This document shows positions 60,236 to 64,000 of a stretch of 64,000 nt of DNA, in pieces. Source of the stretch: Eleusine coracana subsp. coracana (Eukaryota > Streptophyta > Magnoliopsida > Poales > Poaceae). The DNA lies in assembly GCA_032690845.1 (NCBI GenBank), contig CM064426.1, positions 63,712,631-63,776,630 on the forward strand, in the 5' to 3' direction. Under the pieces are notes generated by a model. The model did not search any database. It saw only the letters and a program-made list of their open reading frames with translations, and was not told where the DNA came from. The position numbers were made by a program, and so were the translations under genes. Positions within the stretch are counted from its first letter, which is position 1, and the number at the start of each line of letters is the position of its first letter.

Positions 60236-61541
60236 AATGTGGGCCTATTAGGGTTTTGTTTCTGTTTATTTGGTTAGTTTGAATTTAGTTTAGAAATAAA
60301 CCTAGTTAGTTTGTTTAAGAGTCCTGACTGAGTTGGGTCAGAACCCCTTGCATGGGGTTATAAATTTGTAATAGGGTCTATATAAAAAAAATAACACTTT
60401 CGTTCAATACAATCCGGCGCATTAGACGAAATGGGGTTATTTCCTACTCGACGAAATCCTCGTCTCGGTGGGCTGCATCGGCTCCGATCTCAGCGAGAGA
60501 CTTGGATTAGTCAACCTCGTTAATTCTATCAATCTCAACTAGTACTTTCTCATTGATTCGATATTCTAGTTGCTATCATTAGGATTGCTAGTTATACGGT
60601 AATTAGATTTGCTTTGTACATATTCAAACGACTCTAATTGTAATACTGCCTTGGTTGAAACCGATCTATTGTGATTTTAGTTCTACATGTATAATTTAGA
60701 TCTATTATTCAAGCCACTTTATCGATTTTATCAATAAATAGGTTAAATCTAGCTCTATCTACCATGTTTGAACATTGTCTCGATTATGTTTGATCTGTTT
60801 GAATCAGTAAGGCTGCATCGATTTTGATCTCTTACTGGGTAGATAGGGTTAGATCCGATCCATTTATAGGTAGAGTCGATAGAGTTCTATCGGGATGTTT
60901 AGCCGATAGGTTATCACGGTACAATCAACTTTCTGATGCTTAGATTGATTATATCATTCACTTTGATAGTCGTTGGACCCCTTGTTAAAATAAGATAGAT
61001 TTATGATTTTGAATCATATTTGCAATACCAGCTAATTAGATCTATCGACCTAACATGATCGACAGAGTGAGTTTATGCGTATTTACTGTAGAACTATCTA
61101 CTCAGCTCTATCAACTCTGGCACCTTACATCGACTTGGCCAATTGCTTCATGAATACTATAGGTTTATCGACTCTGGCCTGCCGATTCGATTCTTTATCG
61201 GCATCTATGATTTAAAACCGTTTATTGAATTAAATTTTGCCAAGAAGTCGATATAATCAGCCAATTAGTTTACTTTCTCTTATTTTATTTATTCATATAG
61301 TTGCATCAACTGGTCTCATGAATAGTAACCATCGGCTTTCTTCTGTCCTGGGCTAGTGACCCGAGTCTTCTGATCGTTTGCCTCTTTGTCGATTTGCAGG
61401 GAAAATCGACTAGCACGTCCCGGTTTCTTTTATTGAGCCTGCACTGGAGTTAAGCAGATCTCCTAGGTCACGTGTGATGATTTTCGTGTCAACACGCTTT
61501 TTGGCACGCTCGGTGGGATCAAGAACTTCAAGCTTTACATC
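60236..61541 (+). mobile_element. LTR 3' part and leader of a gypsy-type element
   Basis: TATA-like motifs (GGGGTTATAAATT and GTCTATATAAAAA near 60355-60390) precede an AT-rich non-coding stretch. It runs to GTGTCAACA near 61491, a plausible LTR end, followed by TTTTTGGCACGCTCGGTGGG and the gag start at 61542. The 5' limit of the LTR is not established. Confidence 0.5.
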
Positions 61542-64000
61542 ATGTCTGGACTTGGAATGCCAAAAAACCCTAAAGCCACACAACCGAAGAACAATATCAG
61601 TGCTGAGCTGAAAAATGAACATGTGCTCCCGATTGTTAGAGACGATCTGAGTGAAGAAGCGAAAGAGCAAATTGATCAAAGACTTGCTGAGTTTGAAAGC
61701 CTTCTGTTGGGAACATTCAGCAAAACAAGGCATGGCATCATCCAGAAGGGGAAATTACCTGCTGCTGTCTTAATTGAAGATGGGAGTGACAAGTTATTTG
61801 TTGATAAACCAATAGAAGCTATTGATGAAGAAGCTCTGAGTAACATGATCCACAGGGCCGTACACCATGCATTGATTAACTAGTTGCCTATATTGGTTAA
61901 CACATTGAGGATCTTGATTATTCAGACTATGGAGGGTTGCATATTTGATGACACAGTTCATGGGCCGGTGTATTTCCGTATGTCCAGGAATGTTCCTCGG
62001 CCTACAATTGGAGTACTTAGTACACAACAACCTAGTGCAAACACAATACCTCCTGCTGCAAGTTCAGGTCAAACACCTTTAGAGAGTACTCCACCTTCGA
62101 AGAATGCTGATACTGGTGCTACAGAAAAGACACTCCGCAGGATAATATTGCATAGGACTACTCCATAGACATAGCCGCAGCACTACAGACAGGAGACCTC
62201 AGAGCCGAATGTGACATACAACATTGCACCTAATGTTGAGCCGAGTATGTTTGGAATGCTGTTGTCATCTGCACTACCAGGAGAATTAGGAGGCCAACAT
62301 ACAGTTGTTAATTTTGGGTCACAGATGCCAGCATCTGGTCCCACATCGACTATCCCAAATGTCAATGTGTCGATTGATGATTAGGCTTCGAAGATTGCTG
62401 AAGTGATGAGGGAATAGTTTGGACTGAAGCCAAAGCAGCAAATGTAGATATATCAACCTCCGTATCCTCCAAGCTATGATTTAATTCCTATGTCGAGTTG
62501 ATACAGGCCACCAGAGTTCACTAAGTTTACTGGACAAGATAATACTACTACATTTGAGCATATCAGCCGATTTTCAGTGCAATGTGGAGAAGCTAGTAAT
62601 ACTGAGGCATTGAAGATTAGGCTGTTTCCGTTGTCCTTGTATGGATTGGTGTTTTCTTGGTTCGCATTGTTGCCCCCAAATTCAATTATTACTTGGGCCG
62701 ATCTCGAACAGAAATTCCACAAATTCTTCTTCGCTGAAACTAGAGAGTTGAGGTTATCCGATTTGATTGCTGTAAGGTAGAAGGCTGGGGAATCTGTACA
62801 TGATTATGTACTGAGATTTAAAGACGTGCGCAGCAAATGTTTCAGCTTGCAATTAACTAATACTCAGATGGTGGAGATAGCATTCAATGGATCAGTTGCA
62901 CCTCTAAGGGAAAAGTTTCCCTTGGCCGAGTTTGAAAGCCTATCCCAGTTAGTGCAGAAGGTATCTATTCAGGAGAACCTGACTCGGGGGGCATGTTCAA
63001 GGCCGATTCAAATCAACTACAATGATTATGAGTCTGAGTCTGATGAAGATGCTGAAGAAGTTAATATGGCTGAGTGGACTGGAAACAAGAATGCGTTGTC
63101 GTGCCCATGGGTGAAACAAAATGAACCAGAGGAAAAGTATGATTTTGATATCACTAAGGCCAATAAGATATTCGATATGCTGTTGCAAGAGAAGCACATT
63201 CAATTACCATCCAATCATGTGATACCTCCTGCTGAAGAATTGAAGATGAGGTACTGTAAGTGGCACAATTCACCTTCTCATAGTACTAATGATTGCAAGG
63301 TATTTAGGAGATAGATTGAGATGGCAATTGAGCAAGGAAAGATAAAATTCAGCAAAGATACTATGAAGATTGATGGGCATCCTTTCTCTGCAAATGTGAA
63401 CATGGCTGGTATCGACAATATGGAGGCATTCATTAAAAGATACTAGAAAAAGAGGGACAGGGAAGTGTAGGAGTCACAGTTTGATCCACATTGGGAGTGC
63501 CCATTCTTTTAGTACTGTTAGGATCATAATATGAAACTACCGTCAATCAACAATTATCCTGGATGCAGTAAGCACATAGATCAGATGTGTAGAGAAGCTA
63601 CAACAAGTCATCGACACCAGCATCATGTAAATGACTCCAAAGAGTCGATGGTGGGATCAGCCGGTCGACATTAGAGGGTTTCTGATTTGATCGACTTGGA
63701 GCAAAGAAGGCAAGTGAAGAGTTCGAGTTTGACAAGGAAGTCGATGAGGAAATGCGGGAAGGACAAGAGCAAGCTAATCAATGGTGTCCATCTGGTATTT
63801 TCTCTAGAAGTCAGAAACGTAGGATACAAAGGATGCGTTGTAGGTAGATAAGGGCTGACAAATATTATTATGATGAAGATGATGATCAGCCACCGAAGAA
63901 GGTCTAGAGGCCAAAGGTGAAATCGCAAATACAAGCAACAAGTGCTACAATGATTATTGTGATGATGTTGACTCAAAGAGTTTATGGCCTCGGAAGAAGA
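61542..64000 (+). pseudogene. Gypsy-type gag with many in-frame TAG codons
   Basis: The frame starts at ATG 61542 (MSGLGMPKNPKATQPK). The retrotransposon-gag domain lies at about 62505-62960 (FTKFTGQDNTTTFEHISRF, SLYGLVFSWFALLPPNSI, DLEQKFHKFFF, VHDYVLRFKDVRSKCF). Downstream is a CKWHNSPSHSTNDC-type zinc-binding block (about 63255-63300). Reading stays in one frame to about 63700, interrupted by stops at 61881, 62166, 62172, 62382, 62415, 62445, 62778, 63312, 63444, 63468, 63510, 63519 and 63672 (all TAG) and 62499 (TGA). One frame change near 63700-63720 is followed by TAG at 63845 and 63905. The window ends before protease and RT. Confidence 0.85.

Noticed and set aside
61542..64000. TAG as a recoded sense codon or programmed readthrough
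   Set aside because: Readthrough elements use one stop at gag-pol, not fifteen, and the host genes here stop normally. Methylated-CAG decay explains the pattern better.
1..64000. CRISPR-like arrays, operons, riboswitches
   Set aside because: Repeats here are tandem duplications, LTRs or MITEs without regular unique spacers, and this is plant nuclear DNA.

Overview
This is nuclear DNA of a flowering plant, almost certainly a grass. Host genes have short exons with GT-AG introns, first exons are strongly GC-rich while introns are AT-rich, and the spaces are filled with Stowaway-type and other MITEs, LINE pieces, a miniature LTR element, a hAT-type element and LTR retrotransposons. Species and chromosome cannot be read from the sequence alone. 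No prokaryotic feature or CRISPR array is present.

Layout. 1-3.8 kb: repeat-rich spacer with a tandem triplication of about 440 bp. 3.9-8.0 kb (+): organellar phenylalanyl-tRNA synthetase. 8.7-11.7 kb (-): mitochondrial carrier. 13.1-20.5 kb (+): a cytosolic-type aspartyl-tRNA synthetase copy destroyed by a LINE inside its first coding exon, an early stop codon and a late frameshift. 21.8 kb (+): tRNA-Pro(AGG). 22.3-27.3 kb (-): bifunctional dehydroquinate dehydratase/shikimate dehydrogenase. 28.6-29.7 kb (-): small plastid-type protein of unknown function. 30.3-32.8 kb (-): plastid acyl carrier protein. 35.2-37.2 kb (+): RTF1/VIP5 subunit of the Paf1 complex. 38.3-40.7 kb (-): archaeal-type cofactor-independent phosphoglycerate mutase. 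42.3-48.9 kb (+): SGF11-like zinc-finger gene whose introns hold a LINE tail, a hAT-type element and a three-LTR miniature retroelement. 50.6-53.4 kb (-): two tandem, separately damaged bHLH-like genes, with a third promoter fragment at 54.4 kb. 54.85-64 kb: LTR-retrotransposon territory ending in a gypsy-type gag.

The host genes are mostly housekeeping: organellar translation, metabolite transport, aromatic amino-acid synthesis, fatty-acid synthesis, glycolysis-type chemistry, and transcription or chromatin. They are not an operon or an evident co-regulated cluster. PheRS, the AspRS relic and tRNA-Pro lie within 18 kb, which is probably chance.

I found no convincing new biological system. 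The strongest unexplained signal is in the terminal gag: about 2.2 kb stays in one frame but is cut by 14 stops, 13 of them TAG, and two more TAG follow a single frame change. This suggests C-to-T decay of CAG (CHG-context) codons in a methylated element. Next are the broken AspRS gene with its scrambled LINE, the bHLH pair with different lesions in each copy, and the three-LTR miniature element with an exact target duplication. All exon coordinates come from reading splice signals and reading frames by eye. No alignments or database searches were run.
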